In this document: in pieces, positions 6,652-14,319 of the stretch | Layout: the number at the start of each line of letters is the position of its first letter | Position numbering within the stretch: position 1 is the stretch's first letter | NCBI GenBank assembly: GCA_964650695.1 | Contig: CAZYVA010000050.1 | Coordinates: forward strand, 1 to 14,939 | Origin: CAZYVA01 sp964650695 | GTDB lineage: Bacteria > Bacillota > Clostridia > Lachnospirales > Lachnospiraceae | DNA: 14,939 nucleotides | Direction: 5' to 3' | Program-made: the position numbers and the translations under genes | Notes under the pieces: model-generated | What the model saw: only the letters and a program-made list of their open reading frames with translations | Told to the model about the DNA's origin: nothing | The model's database searches: none

Positions 6652-7242
6652 ATGAAAGTGATTGGGATTACAGGAGGAGTCGGAGCCGGGAAGACAGAGA
6701 TCCTGGAGTATCTGGACAGTAAATACGGGGCGACGGTCTGCCATACGGATATCATAGGAAAGAAACTGCAGAAAAAAGGGAAACCGTGCTATGATGCGAT
6801 CGTTGGGCATTTTGGCGAGGGGATCCTGGATGAAAGAGGAGAGCTGGACCGGTCGAAGCTGGCGGACATTGTGTTTCCCAACCCAGAGGAACGCCGCATT
6901 TTGAACGCAATCGTGCATCCTGCGGTAAAGGAAGAGGTACGCAGCAAGATCGCGCGGGAAGAGCGCAGGCATACGAATCTTTTTGTGGTCGAATCCGCGC
7001 TCTTGATCGAAGACCATTATGATGAAATCTGCGATGAATTGTGGTATATCTACGCCAGGGATTCTGTCCGGCGCAACCGGCTTGTCTTTACAAGAGGCTA
7101 CGATGAAAAGAAAGTGGAAGAGATCATCGCCGCGCAGCTCCCGAAAGATGTTTTCTTAAGAAACTGCGACCGGGTGATCGACAACAGCGGCGTCTTTGAA
7201 GAGACAATGGAACAGTTGGACGAGATCGTGAGGAAGCTGTGA
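6652..7242 (+). CDS. coaE: Dephospho-CoA kinase
   Basis: A 196-residue P-loop kinase that phosphorylates the ribose 3'-hydroxyl of dephospho-CoA, the last step of coenzyme A synthesis in the cytosol. The Walker A motif GGVGAGKT is at residues 8-15. The usual DAD motif after the first strand is HTD (32-34) here, keeping the second Asp. ALLIE stands for the usual PLLFE, and RQ/RR-type lid residues (SVRRNRL) precede the C-terminal helices. Length is normal for the family. The start has a purine-rich stretch (AGGGAGGCGTAAGG) just upstream. It lies 97 bases after polA, an order often seen in Firmicutes, and probably shares its transcript. Confidence 0.95.
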   Translation: MKVIGITGGVGAGKTEILEYLDSKYGATVCHTDIIGKKLQKKGKPCYDAIVGHFGEGILDERGELDRSKLADIVFPNPEERRILNAIVHPAVKEEVRSKIAREERRHTNLFVVESALLIEDHYDEICDELWYIYARDSVRRNRLVFTRGYDEKKVEEIIAAQLPKDVFLRNCDRVIDNSGVFEETMEQLDEIVRKL

Positions 7243-7325
7243 GAAACCGTGGGCGGCGGGGCATGTGCCTGGCGCGGATGGGATGGATCGGACAAAAGAG
7301 GAAAGGAAAAGACAGGTTACGGTAG

Positions 7326-8123
7326 ATGAGGTTGTGCAGTATCGCAAGCGGGAGCAGTGGGAACTGTATTTATGCGGGAGATGAGGATACGCATCTTTTA
7401 GTTGACACGGGGATCAGCAGGAAAAAAATCGAGGAGGGGCTCCGGCGCCTGGATCTTGCAGGAGCGGATTTGCAGGGGATCTTGCTGACGCATGAACATA
7501 TTGACCATATCCAGGGGCTGGGCGTTTTCTTAAGGAAATACCCGGTCCCGGTCTATGCGACGCCGGGGACAGCCGCCGGGGTCAGGGCCTGCCGTTCGCT
7601 TGGGAGGCTGCCAGAGGGGATTTTCCATGAAATTACCGTGGACGAGGAGTTTTGGGTCGGCGGGCTGAGGATACGGCCGTTTTCGACCTCCCATGATGCG
7701 AACGAACCATCCGGTTACCGGATCGAGAGCCGGGAGAAAAGCGTGGCGGTGGCGACGGATCTGGGGACGTATGATGCGTACACCGTGCGGAACCTGGCAG
7801 GAGTGGACGCACTTGTGCTGGAGGCGAACCACGATACCCATATGCTGGAAGTGGGGCCTTACCCGTACCCGCTGAAACAGCGGGTAGGCGGGGAGAGGGG
7901 GCATCTCTCCAATGAAGCTTCGGGCCGTCTTTTATGCGAGATCCTGCATGATGGGATGAAAGCGGTCGTGCTGGGGCATCTGAGCAAGGAAAATAATTAC
8001 CCTGAGCTTGCCCGTGAGACGGTAAAGCTGGAAGTTACACTGGGGGACAACCCATACCGGGGGGAGGAGATCCCCATCAAGGTTGCGAAGCGGGAGGCCC
8101 TTTCAGAGGTTGTAGAGTTTTAG
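7326..8123 (+). CDS. MBL-fold metallo-hydrolase, YycJ/WalJ type
   Basis: A 265-residue metallo-beta-lactamase-fold protein. The metal site is visible as THEHIDH (residues 55-61), His123 in SHDANEPSGY, Asp145 in ATDLG and His218 in LGHLS. EANHD (166-170) and GHLSNEASG (192-200) are typical of the YycJ/WalJ branch, which is widespread in Firmicutes and is thought to act on nucleic acid or in linking cell wall and division. Its substrate is not settled. Unlike the Bacillus gene it is not next to a walRK two-component system here; it follows coaE by 83 bases and precedes a degV gene by 43 bases. There is no signal peptide, so it is cytosolic. The ATG directly follows a TAG in another frame, and its ribosome site is weak. 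Confidence 0.85.
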   Translation: MRLCSIASGSSGNCIYAGDEDTHLLVDTGISRKKIEEGLRRLDLAGADLQGILLTHEHIDHIQGLGVFLRKYPVPVYATPGTAAGVRACRSLGRLPEGIFHEITVDEEFWVGGLRIRPFSTSHDANEPSGYRIESREKSVAVATDLGTYDAYTVRNLAGVDALVLEANHDTHMLEVGPYPYPLKQRVGGERGHLSNEASGRLLCEILHDGMKAVVLGHLSKENNYPELARETVKLEVTLGDNPYRGEEIPIKVAKREALSEVVEF

Positions 8124-8166
8124 GAAGCTTCCAAAGTGAGGCATGAAAACAAGGGGGCGTTTGAAA

Positions 8167-9033
8167 ATGGGAAAAATAGCAGTCACAACGGACAGCAACA
8201 GCGGCATCACGCAGAGCGAGGGGAAGGCATTGGGGATCCGGGTGCTCCCGATGCCGTTTTACATTGATGAGAAGTTATTTTTTGAGGACATTACGCTGAC
8301 GCAGGAAGAGTTTTTTGAAAAACTGAGAGAAGATGCACAGATTTCGACGTCCCAGCCTGCCCCGACCGATGTGACGAGGCTCTGGGACGAGCTTCTGGAA
8401 ACGCACGACGAAGTGATCTACATCCCGATGTCCAGCGGCCTATCCAGTTCCTGCCAGACTGCGCTGATGCTGGCGGAGGACTATGGCGGGAAGGTGCATG
8501 TGATTGACAACCAGAGGATTTCCGTCACCCAGCGGCAGTCTGTGCTGGACGCGATAGAAATGGTGAACAAAGGCATGACGGCGGCAGAGATCGAACGCAT
8601 ACTGATGCGTGAAAAGCTGGAGGCGAGCATCTATATCACTGTGGATACGCTGAAATACCTGAAAAAAGGCGGACGGGTCACCCCCGCCGCCGCTGCGGTC
8701 GGCACAGCGCTGAATCTGAAGCCGGTCCTGACGATACAAGGGGCGAAGCTGGACGCTTACGCGAAGGTAAGGGGCTGGAAGGCGGCAAAGAAAACCATGC
8801 TGGACGCCATAGAAAAAGATGTCCATACCCGCTTTGCCGGAAAAGAGGTGCATATGGAAGCGGCTTACACCTGTTCTTGGGAAATGGCGCAGGAGTGGAA
8901 GCGGCAGATAGAGGAGCGGTTCCCGAAAAACAAAGTGGACATAGCGCCGCTGTCGCTCAGCGTGGCCTGCCATATCGGGGAGGGGGCGATGGCCGTGGCT
9001 TGCTCGAAGAAGATTGCCGTGAACGGCTCATAA
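8167..9033 (+). CDS. DegV family fatty-acid-binding protein
   Basis: A 288-residue DegV protein. The family binds a fatty acid between two domains and, in organisms using the FakA/FakB system, presents it for phosphorylation. Whether this copy is a FakB cannot be told from the window, as no FakA-like gene is present. Signatures are the N-terminal KIAVTTDSNSGI, ISTSQPAP, the IPMSSGLSSS loop that lines the ligand carboxylate, TLKYLKKGGR and the C-terminal ACHIGEGAMAV. An in-frame ATG 24 bases upstream has no usable ribosome site (GAGG sits one base away), whereas the chosen ATG has AAGGGGG nine bases upstream and matches the usual N-terminus. It is the last gene of the polA cluster. No terminator is evident after it. 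Confidence 0.92.
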   Translation: MGKIAVTTDSNSGITQSEGKALGIRVLPMPFYIDEKLFFEDITLTQEEFFEKLREDAQISTSQPAPTDVTRLWDELLETHDEVIYIPMSSGLSSSCQTALMLAEDYGGKVHVIDNQRISVTQRQSVLDAIEMVNKGMTAAEIERILMREKLEASIYITVDTLKYLKKGGRVTPAAAAVGTALNLKPVLTIQGAKLDAYAKVRGWKAAKKTMLDAIEKDVHTRFAGKEVHMEAAYTCSWEMAQEWKRQIEERFPKNKVDIAPLSLSVACHIGEGAMAVACSKKIAVNGS

Positions 9034-9063
9034 GCGGCTGAAGATGCATGGTTCAGATAAGGC

Positions 9064-9092
9064 TTTACATTTCCTGTGAAATCACATATAAT
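9064..9092 (+). promoter_or_regulatory. Promoter for the aminoacyl-tRNA deacylase / CPBP protease pair
   Basis: TTTACA (9064-9069), a spacer of exactly 17 bases and a perfect TATAAT (9087-9092). Transcription should begin near 9099, leaving a leader of about 150 bases before the ATG at 9253. Confidence 0.8.
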
Positions 9093-9125
9093 GATGTGGA
9101 AGTTGAATAGGATTGGACCCTATGA

Positions 9126-9175
9126 AAAACCGTAAAGGCGGATGCGGAAAACGGTACAGGGATATGCGGTTTTCC
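9126..9175 (+). other. Leader with two competing stems
   Basis: GGAAAAC (9146-9152) can pair with GTTTTCC (9169-9175), and AAAACCG (9126-9132) can pair with CGGTTTT (9167-9173). The two pairings share the same right arm and exclude each other. No clear U tract follows, so a transcription attenuator is not established. It matches no riboswitch class I know. Confidence 0.25.
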
Positions 9176-9252
9176 TTCCGGTTGTTATTTAGCGGAGGCA
9201 GCAGGTGTCAACAACAGCAAACAGAGGATAAGCGGACCAGGAGGAGATTTCG

Positions 9253-9744
9253 ATGGAAAACCAGAAGCAAAGAGTCTATGACGCATTAGACAAACTGAAT
9301 ATCAAATATGAAGCAGTGGAACATGAGCCGGTATACACGATGGAAGATATGGACCGCCTTGGCCTTTCGAAAAAAGGGACCTTGTGTAAAAACCTGTTTT
9401 TGCGGGACGCAAAAGGCAAACGCCATTTCCTTGTGACTGCGGATGAAAATACGAAAGTGGACTTGAAGGATCTGGGGAGGAAGCTGGGCGCGGGGAATTT
9501 AAGCTTTGCCTCGGAGGAACGCCTGGAAAAATACCTGGGCCTCAAGCAAGGGAGCGTCACACCCTTTGGGCTGATGAATGACACTAGCCATGCGGTAGAG
9601 TTTTTCATAGACAAGAGTTTAAGCAGATGTAAGAGTTTAGGTATCCATCCGCTGGAAAATACAGCCACTGTTTTTTTGTCATTCAAGGACTTGGACAAGT
9701 TTTTGTGGAACCTGGATATCGATGTGGTCCAGATCAAGCTTTAA
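9253..9744 (+). CDS. ProX/YbaK-type aminoacyl-tRNA deacylase
   Basis: A 163-residue single-domain protein of the YbaK/ProRS-associated editing family, closest in look to the ProXp-ala (PrdX) branch that clears mischarged Ala-tRNA(Pro). Visible family features are the N-terminal VYDALDKLNIKYEAVEHEPVYTMEDM helix-strand region, the KNLFLRD segment with the conserved Lys, LVTADENTKVDLK, GSVTPFGLMND and the closing HPLENTATVFLS. Exact tRNA specificity is not provable by eye; Cys-tRNA(Pro) deacylase is the alternative. It acts in trans in the cytosol. The start is fixed by AGGAGG eight bases upstream. It is first in a two-gene unit behind a strong promoter. Confidence 0.88.
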   Translation: MENQKQRVYDALDKLNIKYEAVEHEPVYTMEDMDRLGLSKKGTLCKNLFLRDAKGKRHFLVTADENTKVDLKDLGRKLGAGNLSFASEERLEKYLGLKQGSVTPFGLMNDTSHAVEFFIDKSLSRCKSLGIHPLENTATVFLSFKDLDKFLWNLDIDVVQIKL

Positions 9745-9777
9745 GGAAACGGAATGTGAAAGTACGGAGAGGTTTTT

Positions 9778-10776
9778 ATGATGGAACAAGGGCAGTATCA
9801 ATATCATCCCGAGGACGCCAGGCCGGTAAAAAGGCCGGAAAACCGGTTTCTTTGGCTCTGGGGGCCTCTTTTGGTCAAGTGGGGGATCGCCATGGGTGTT
9901 TCTATGGCGGCGGTCTTTTTGTTTGAAGGGATGGATCTGATCCGGGAAGCGGGTATAGATTTTCCTTCACCGGAAGCCCTGTCCCAGATTCAGCTTTTAA
10001 TTCAGAAATACATGTCCGATAAAGACAGCATGAACGAATTGGCCTATCGGGTCAATGAGGAAATTTCAAAATACATGACGCCGATAGAAGGGATCTCAGC
10101 GCTGATCACGATCCCTTTTTTGTGGTTTATGTTCCACAAAGACCGCATAAAAGAAAAAGTGGGCGGGTATATCCCGAATGTAAAAGCAGCGTTGTGGAAG
10201 TATATCGGCGTTATCATGATTTCGCTGGCACTCACGCTGGGGATCAACAACCTGCTCATCATCAGTGGGATTTCGGAATCCAGCAGCGATTATACGGAGA
10301 CGATGGAGGCGTTGTATTCGTCCCCCTTGCCTGTACAGTTTTTGTGCCTGGGGATTTTGATCCCCGTATGTGAGGAGCTCGTCTTCCGCGGCTTGATGTT
10401 CCGGAGGCTCCGCCAGTCCGGCGGCTTCAAGGCGTCGGCCGCCTATTCATCGGTCGTATTTGCTTTGTTCCACATGAATATTGTGCAGATGTTGTATGCG
10501 TTATTCCTGGGATTTGTATTTTGTTACCTCTATGAAAAATATGGCTCGGTAAAAGCGCCGATCCTGGCGCATGTGGTTTCCAATACTTTCTCGGTTGCCC
10601 TGACGAACACAGACATCCTGGGATGGATGGCGGAGGATTCCATGCGGATGGGAATGGTGACGGTTCTTTGCGCGGCCATTTCCTCTACGGCATATGTGCT
10701 GATCCAGAGGATTGATGAGAAGCCGGATACGGGCGAAGCCGCAAGCGAGGGAAAAGAAGAAAACGTGAAAATGTGA
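9778..10776 (+). CDS. CPBP-family intramembrane glutamic protease
   Basis: A 332-residue multi-span membrane protein of the CPBP/Abi (CAAX protease-like) family. The catalytic motifs are complete: CEELVFRG (Glu199, Glu200, Arg204), FALFHMN (His232) and HVVSNTFS (His265, Asn269). A first membrane segment lies at about residues 27-50, a soluble loop rich in charged residues at about 51-100, and further segments from about 104 onward. A hydrophilic tail (about 312-332, rich in Glu) ends the protein. In bacteria the family includes bacteriocin self-immunity proteins and anchored-protein processing enzymes, but no bacteriocin gene lies nearby. It follows the tRNA deacylase by 33 bases. GGAGAGG is placed five bases before the first of two adjacent ATGs. 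Confidence 0.9.
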   Translation: MMEQGQYQYHPEDARPVKRPENRFLWLWGPLLVKWGIAMGVSMAAVFLFEGMDLIREAGIDFPSPEALSQIQLLIQKYMSDKDSMNELAYRVNEEISKYMTPIEGISALITIPFLWFMFHKDRIKEKVGGYIPNVKAALWKYIGVIMISLALTLGINNLLIISGISESSSDYTETMEALYSSPLPVQFLCLGILIPVCEELVFRGLMFRRLRQSGGFKASAAYSSVVFALFHMNIVQMLYALFLGFVFCYLYEKYGSVKAPILAHVVSNTFSVALTNTDILGWMAEDSMRMGMVTVLCAAISSTAYVLIQRIDEKPDTGEAASEGKEENVKM

Positions 10777-10845
10777 GAGGGATCTGGGGGAAATGTAAGA
10801 AAATGCAAAAAATGCAAAAAAAAAGAAAAAAATGCAGAAAAACTA

Positions 10846-10869
10846 TTGCATTTCATGAAATAGTATAGT
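10846..10869 (+). promoter_or_regulatory. Likely promoter region of the NlpC/P60 gene, with a palindrome
   Basis: TATAGT (10864-10869) is a plausible -10 box about 60 bases before the ATG, but the nearest TTGCAT (10846-10851) is only 12 bases upstream, so the -35 is not convincing. A perfect 12-base palindrome ATTTCATGAAAT (10850-10861) sits between the two boxes and could be an operator. Upstream DNA (10798-10842) is almost pure A with repeated AATGCA words, like an UP element. A TTGACT at 10886-10891 lacks a well-spaced partner. Confidence 0.35.
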
Positions 10870-10929
10870 ACATTTAGGATATCTGTTGACTTTTAAGTCC
10901 AGTAAGTACGATTCAGAGGATGATAAATA

Positions 10930-12081
10930 ATGAAGAGATTGGGGATCAGGGTATTAACAGCGGCCATTGCCAGTTCCATGGTAGTCCTGTCGGTTTCCGC
11001 GACAGAGCCGTCCATCGACGAGATGAAGAGGGACAAGCAGGCTGCGCAAGGGGAGGTTAATTCCCTACAGAAGCAGTTGACAGAAATTGTCACGAAGATC
11101 AGCGATTTGGAAGACGATTTGACAAAGACAGGAGAGCAGATCGAGCAGGCCACGGTTGACCTGGAAGAGGCGACGACGCTGGAGCAGCAGCAATACGCGG
11201 ACATGAAGCTTCGTATCAAATACATGTATGAAGAGGGCAATGAGAGCGTAGTAGAAGCCTTGTTAAGCTGCAATAATTTCTCAGAACTTGTCAATAAAGC
11301 GGAATACGTCCAGAACGTCCATGAATATGACCGGGACAAGCTGCAGGAATATGTCGAGACAAAAGAAAAGGTTTCCACTTTAAAGACAACGCTGGAAAAT
11401 GATCAGAAGGAAATGGAAGCCCTGGAAGCAGACTTTCAGTCGCAGGAAAAAGATCTGAACACCATGATTGGTGATAAGCAGGAGGAAGTATCGGACCTGG
11501 AGACCATGATACAGGATGCCGTGGAGGAAGCCGCAAGGAAAGCGGCGGAGGAAGAAGCGGCAAGGCAAGCGGCAGAGGAAGAAGCGGCAAGGCAGGCCGA
11601 GGAAGCAGGGCAGGCTGCGGAGGAAGGAAGCAGTACCGTATCCAAAGACAGCGGCAGTGATGAAGATTCCGATTCAAGCAGCAGCTCATCCAGTTCATCC
11701 GGCTCATCCAGTTCGTCCAGTTCGTCCAGCAGCGATTCCGGTTCGAGTTCCGCGTCCAGTTCTTATGTGGCGGGCGATGCGGTGAGCAGGGCGTACAGTG
11801 CGCTTGGGAAGCCTTACAGTTGGGGCGCGGTCGGGCCGGATGCCTACGATTGTTCCGGGCTTGTCAGTTTTTGCCTGACAGGGCGCCATGCAAGGGTATA
11901 TACTTCCAGTTCGTTGGCGGGATGCACGAAAGTCACTAACCCACAACCGGGCGACGTGTGTGTAAAGCCGGGCCATGTCGGGATCTACATCGGGGGCGGC
12001 CAGATGATCCATGCGCCGCAGACCGGGGATGTGGTGAAGATCGCGCCGGTCCAGTCGGGGATGTGGTATGTGAGGCCATAA
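10930..12081 (+). CDS. Secreted coiled-coil NlpC/P60 peptidoglycan hydrolase (CwlO-like)
   Basis: A 383-residue protein with a signal peptide (1-24, cleavage expected after SVSA). Residues about 30-200 form long coiled coils, interrupted near residues 100-125 by a YMYEEGNESVVEALLSCNN segment typical of CwlO/PcsB-like proteins. Residues 199-232 are EAARQA-type Ala/Glu repeats, and about 249-279 form a Ser-rich flexible linker. The C-terminal NlpC/P60 domain (about 280-383) has Cys308 in YDCSGLV, His349 in GHVGIYIG and His361 in MIHAP. The family cuts peptide stems of peptidoglycan (D-Glu to diamino acid bond) outside the cell, and in CwlO/PcsB-type proteins the coiled coil is thought to dock on FtsEX. 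No ftsEX gene is in the window. The start has GAGG ten bases upstream. It forms a single-gene unit ending at a terminator. Confidence 0.92.
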   Translation: MKRLGIRVLTAAIASSMVVLSVSATEPSIDEMKRDKQAAQGEVNSLQKQLTEIVTKISDLEDDLTKTGEQIEQATVDLEEATTLEQQQYADMKLRIKYMYEEGNESVVEALLSCNNFSELVNKAEYVQNVHEYDRDKLQEYVETKEKVSTLKTTLENDQKEMEALEADFQSQEKDLNTMIGDKQEEVSDLETMIQDAVEEAARKAAEEEAARQAAEEEAARQAEEAGQAAEEGSSTVSKDSGSDEDSDSSSSSSSSSGSSSSSSSSSSDSGSSSASSSYVAGDAVSRAYSALGKPYSWGAVGPDAYDCSGLVSFCLTGRHARVYTSSSLAGCTKVTNPQPGDVCVKPGHVGIYIGGGQMIHAPQTGDVVKIAPVQSGMWYVRP

Positions 12082-12113
12082 TCCGTTCAAGTATTGCAAG
12101 GATAGGATAGGAC

Positions 12114-12159
12114 AAGGGGCTGTGAAAAATGAGATCATCATTTTTTCACAGCCCCTTTT
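12114..12159 (+). terminator. Intrinsic terminator after the NlpC/P60 gene
   Basis: AAGGGGCTGTGAAAAATGA (12114-12132) pairs with 12138-12157 with a single bulged T, and the stem runs straight into TTTT. It lies 33 bases after the stop codon. The A tract on the left arm and T tract on the right make it potentially bidirectional. Confidence 0.85.
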
Positions 12160-12321
12160 GCTGCCCTCTGCATGATACGTGCTGCCCCCTTAAATTGTCT
12201 CCTTCCATTCTGTTTCCGTGTCTTTTGCTTCGCTATGAAATGCGTTACTTTCCATGGCTGATGGAACAGGGACCGGAAATAATAGCCAAACGGATCCGGA
12301 AAAGCGCTGCCATTTACGGAA

Positions 12322-12354
12322 AAGCAAGGACATCCTCGAAAAATCCTTGCTTTG
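12322..12354. other. 10-bp hairpin upstream of the rpsB promoter
   Basis: AAAGCAAGGA (12322-12331) pairs perfectly with TCCTTGCTTT (12345-12354) around a 13-base loop. TTTTT follows only after a seven-base gap on the plus strand. It could be a second, weaker terminator insulating rpsB from upstream transcription. Confidence 0.45.
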
Positions 12355-12374
12355 GGGTGGTTTTTGTGCTACGA

Positions 12375-12402
12375 TTGAAAAGTCGTAAAAAACACGTATA
12401 GA
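12375..12402 (+). promoter_or_regulatory. rpsB-tsf promoter
   Basis: TTGAAA (12375-12380), a 16-base spacer and TATAGA (12397-12402). Five of six bases match at each box. The predicted start near 12410 leaves a leader of about 114 bases. Confidence 0.65.
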
Positions 12403-12432
12403 TTGCCGGAGAGGGTGCCGCTTTTTGAGGAA

Positions 12433-12493
12433 CCGTATGTTGATTCCAGACGGGTACACGCATGGGCGGTTTCAAAGGTGTAGGTCTATACGG
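12433..12493 (+). promoter_or_regulatory. Candidate structured leader of rpsB
   Basis: CCGTAT (12433-12438) pairs with ATACGG (12488-12493), and inside it TACAC (12455-12459) pairs with GTGTA (12478-12482). The structure ends 15 bases before the AGGAGG-like site (GGAGGA 12509-12514). Ribosomal protein S2 operons in several bacteria are autoregulated through such leaders. I cannot match this one to a described motif. Confidence 0.35.
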
Positions 12494-12523
12494 AAGAAAA
12501 ACCAAAACGGAGGAAAAAAAGAC

Positions 12524-13270
12524 ATGAGCGTTATTTCAATGAAGCAGCTTTTAGAAGCAGGCGTCCATTTTGGGCACCAGACGAGGAGATGGAACCCAAA
12601 GATGGCTCCCTACATTTACACAGAGAGGAATGGTATCTATATCATTGACCTTCAAAAGTCGGTAGGGAAAGTGGATGAAGCATACCGGGCGGTCGCGGAT
12701 ATCGTGGCGGACGGCGGCACAATCCTGTTTGTAGGGACAAAGAAGCAGGCGCAGGACGCAATCCGGATGGAGGCGGAGCGCTGCGGTATGTTCTATGTCA
12801 ATGAAAGATGGCTGGGCGGCATGCTTACGAATTTTAAGACGATCAAGAGCAGGATCGGGCGTCTGAAAGAGATCGAGCGGATGTCTGTTGACGGGACGTT
12901 TGACGTGCTTCCAAAGAAAGAAGTCATAAAGCTCAAGAAAGAGTGGGAAAAGTTAGAGAGGAACCTTGGCGGGATCAAAGAGATGAAGAAGGTCCCGGAT
13001 GCTGTTTTTGTTGTAGACCCGAAGAAAGAAAGGATCTGTGTCCAGGAGGCGCGTATCCTGGGTATTACTTTGATTGGGATTGCGGATACCAACTGTGATC
13101 CGGAAGAGTTGGATTATGTCATTCCAGGGAATGATGATGCCATCCGCGCGGTGAAGCTGATTGTTTCCAAGATGGCGGACGCGGTTGTTGAGGCGAACCA
13201 GGGTGCGTCGGGTGAGGAGGAAGCCCCCGAGGAAGCCCCGGCCCAGGAGGAAGCGGCAGAGGAAGAGTAA
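12524..13270 (+). CDS. rpsB: 30S ribosomal protein S2
   Basis: A 248-residue S2, a structural protein of the small ribosomal subunit needed for binding S1 or mRNA. Signatures: SMKQLLEAGVHFGHQTRRWNPKM, the first S2 signature at the N-terminus; ERWLGGMLTNFKTI; KVPDAVFVVDPKKE; GIADTNCDPEELDYVIPGNDDA. The last 25 residues form an acidic Glu/Ala/Pro tail common in Clostridia. A TTG far upstream keeps the frame open, but the ATG at 12524 has GGAGGA nine bases before it and matches the family N-terminus. It is co-transcribed with tsf, 52 bases downstream. Confidence 0.98.
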   Translation: MSVISMKQLLEAGVHFGHQTRRWNPKMAPYIYTERNGIYIIDLQKSVGKVDEAYRAVADIVADGGTILFVGTKKQAQDAIRMEAERCGMFYVNERWLGGMLTNFKTIKSRIGRLKEIERMSVDGTFDVLPKKEVIKLKKEWEKLERNLGGIKEMKKVPDAVFVVDPKKERICVQEARILGITLIGIADTNCDPEELDYVIPGNDDAIRAVKLIVSKMADAVVEANQGASGEEEAPEEAPAQEEAAEEE

Positions 13271-13274
13271 AAAA

Positions 13275-13307
13275 CCCGGCACAGGAAAACCGGGCATACG
13301 ATTTTTT
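13275..13307 (+). other. Small hairpin between rpsB and tsf
   Basis: CCCGG (13275-13279) pairs with CCGGG (13290-13294) around a 10-base loop, and a six-T run lies at 13302-13307, seven bases past the stem. It is too short and too far from the T tract to be a strong terminator. A weak attenuator or processing site that lowers tsf relative to rpsB is possible. Confidence 0.35.
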
Positions 13308-13322
13308 CAGGAGGAAGGATAA

Positions 13323-14249
13323 ATGGCAATTACAGCTAGCATGGTAAAAGAGTTAAGGGAGATGACAGGCGCCGGCATGATGGACTGCAAAAAAGCCCTG
13401 ACCGAGACGGGTGGGGATATGGATGCGGCCATTGAATATCTCCGGAAAAACGGCGAGGCAAAAGCGGTCAAAAAAGCGGGCAGGATTGCGGCGGAAGGGC
13501 TCGTGATGGTGCAGGTAAAGGACGACAGGACCGCGGCAATCGTGGAAGTCAATTCAGAGACGGATTTTGTCGCGAAAAACGATGAATTCCGGAATTTTGT
13601 AAAGAATGTTACCGAGCAGGCCATCCAGACAGAATCCAAAGATATGGATGCTTTCATGGCAGAGCCATGGACAGCCGGCCAGGGGCAGACGGTCCGGGAG
13701 GCATTGGTCGCCATCATTGCCAGGATCGGCGAGAACTTAACGATCCGCCGCTTTGAAAAGCTGGAAACCGAGGGCGTGATCGTGCCTTACACCCATGGCG
13801 GCGGGCGTATCGGCGTTTTGGTAGAGGCGGATACCGACGTAGTCAACGAGGAGATCAAGACTTGCTTAAAGAATGTTGCAATGCAGGTGGCGGCTATGTC
13901 CCCAAAGTATGTGTCCCGTGATGAAGTGCCGCAGACCTATCTGGACAAAGAGAAAGAGGTGCTGCTCGCCCAGGCGAAGAACGACCCGAAAAACGCGGGC
14001 AAGCCGGACAATATCATCGAGAAGATGATTGTCGGACGCCTCAACAAAGAGATGAAAGAAATCTGCCTGTTAGACCAGCAATACGTCCAGGACGGGGATT
14101 TTACGGTCGGCAGGTATGTGGAGAAGGTTGCAAAGGAAAACGGCGCAAAGCTGGCGGTCAAGAAATTCATACGTTTCGAGACAGGCGAAGGCATTGAAAA
14201 GAAGAAAGAGGATTTTGCGGCCGAAGTGGCGGCACAGGTAAAAGGCTAA
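13323..14249 (+). CDS. tsf: Elongation factor Ts
   Basis: A 308-residue EF-Ts, the nucleotide exchange factor that releases GDP from EF-Tu in the cytosol. The N-terminal UBA-like module (about 1-55) shows VKELREMTGAGMMDCKKAL and AIEYLRKNGEAKA. The EF-Tu-contacting motif VNSETDFVAKNDEF lies at about 79-92. Core and dimerisation regions follow, with IGRIGVLVE-type strands (GGGRIGVLVEAD) and the closing VKKFIRFETGEGIEKKKEDFAAEV. The start is set by AGGAGG 8-9 bases upstream. The gene is second in the rpsB operon and is followed by a terminator. pyrH and frr do not follow. Confidence 0.98.
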   Translation: MAITASMVKELREMTGAGMMDCKKALTETGGDMDAAIEYLRKNGEAKAVKKAGRIAAEGLVMVQVKDDRTAAIVEVNSETDFVAKNDEFRNFVKNVTEQAIQTESKDMDAFMAEPWTAGQGQTVREALVAIIARIGENLTIRRFEKLETEGVIVPYTHGGGRIGVLVEADTDVVNEEIKTCLKNVAMQVAAMSPKYVSRDEVPQTYLDKEKEVLLAQAKNDPKNAGKPDNIIEKMIVGRLNKEMKEICLLDQQYVQDGDFTVGRYVEKVAKENGAKLAVKKFIRFETGEGIEKKKEDFAAEVAAQVKG

Positions 14250-14278
14250 GCACGAAAATTCAATATCTGTAGATCATC

Positions 14279-14319
14279 TAAGGGCATACTTCTATAAAAA
14301 AATGAGTATGTCCTTATTT
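14279..14319 (+). terminator. Terminator of the rpsB-tsf operon
   Basis: TAAGGGCATACT (14279-14290) pairs with AGTATGTCCTTA (14305-14316) with one G-T pair, around a 14-base A-rich loop, and is followed by TTTC. It lies 30 bases after the tsf stop. The T tract is short, so efficiency may be moderate. Confidence 0.65.

Larger units (their letters stand above)
12082..12523. other. Gene-free region between the hydrolase gene and rpsB
   Basis: This region holds the hydrolase terminator (12114-12159), a stretch of about 160 bases in which I see only a weak TTCCAT/ATGGAA dyad (12250-12266), a 10-bp hairpin (12322-12354), the rpsB promoter (12375-12402) and a structured rpsB leader. Frames open across it have no ribosome sites or recognisable products. 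Confidence 0.7.

Noticed and set aside
8123..8132. GGAAGCTTCC palindrome before the degV gene as a terminator or operator
   Set aside because: Only ten bases with no loop and no T tract. It is too short to support a function.
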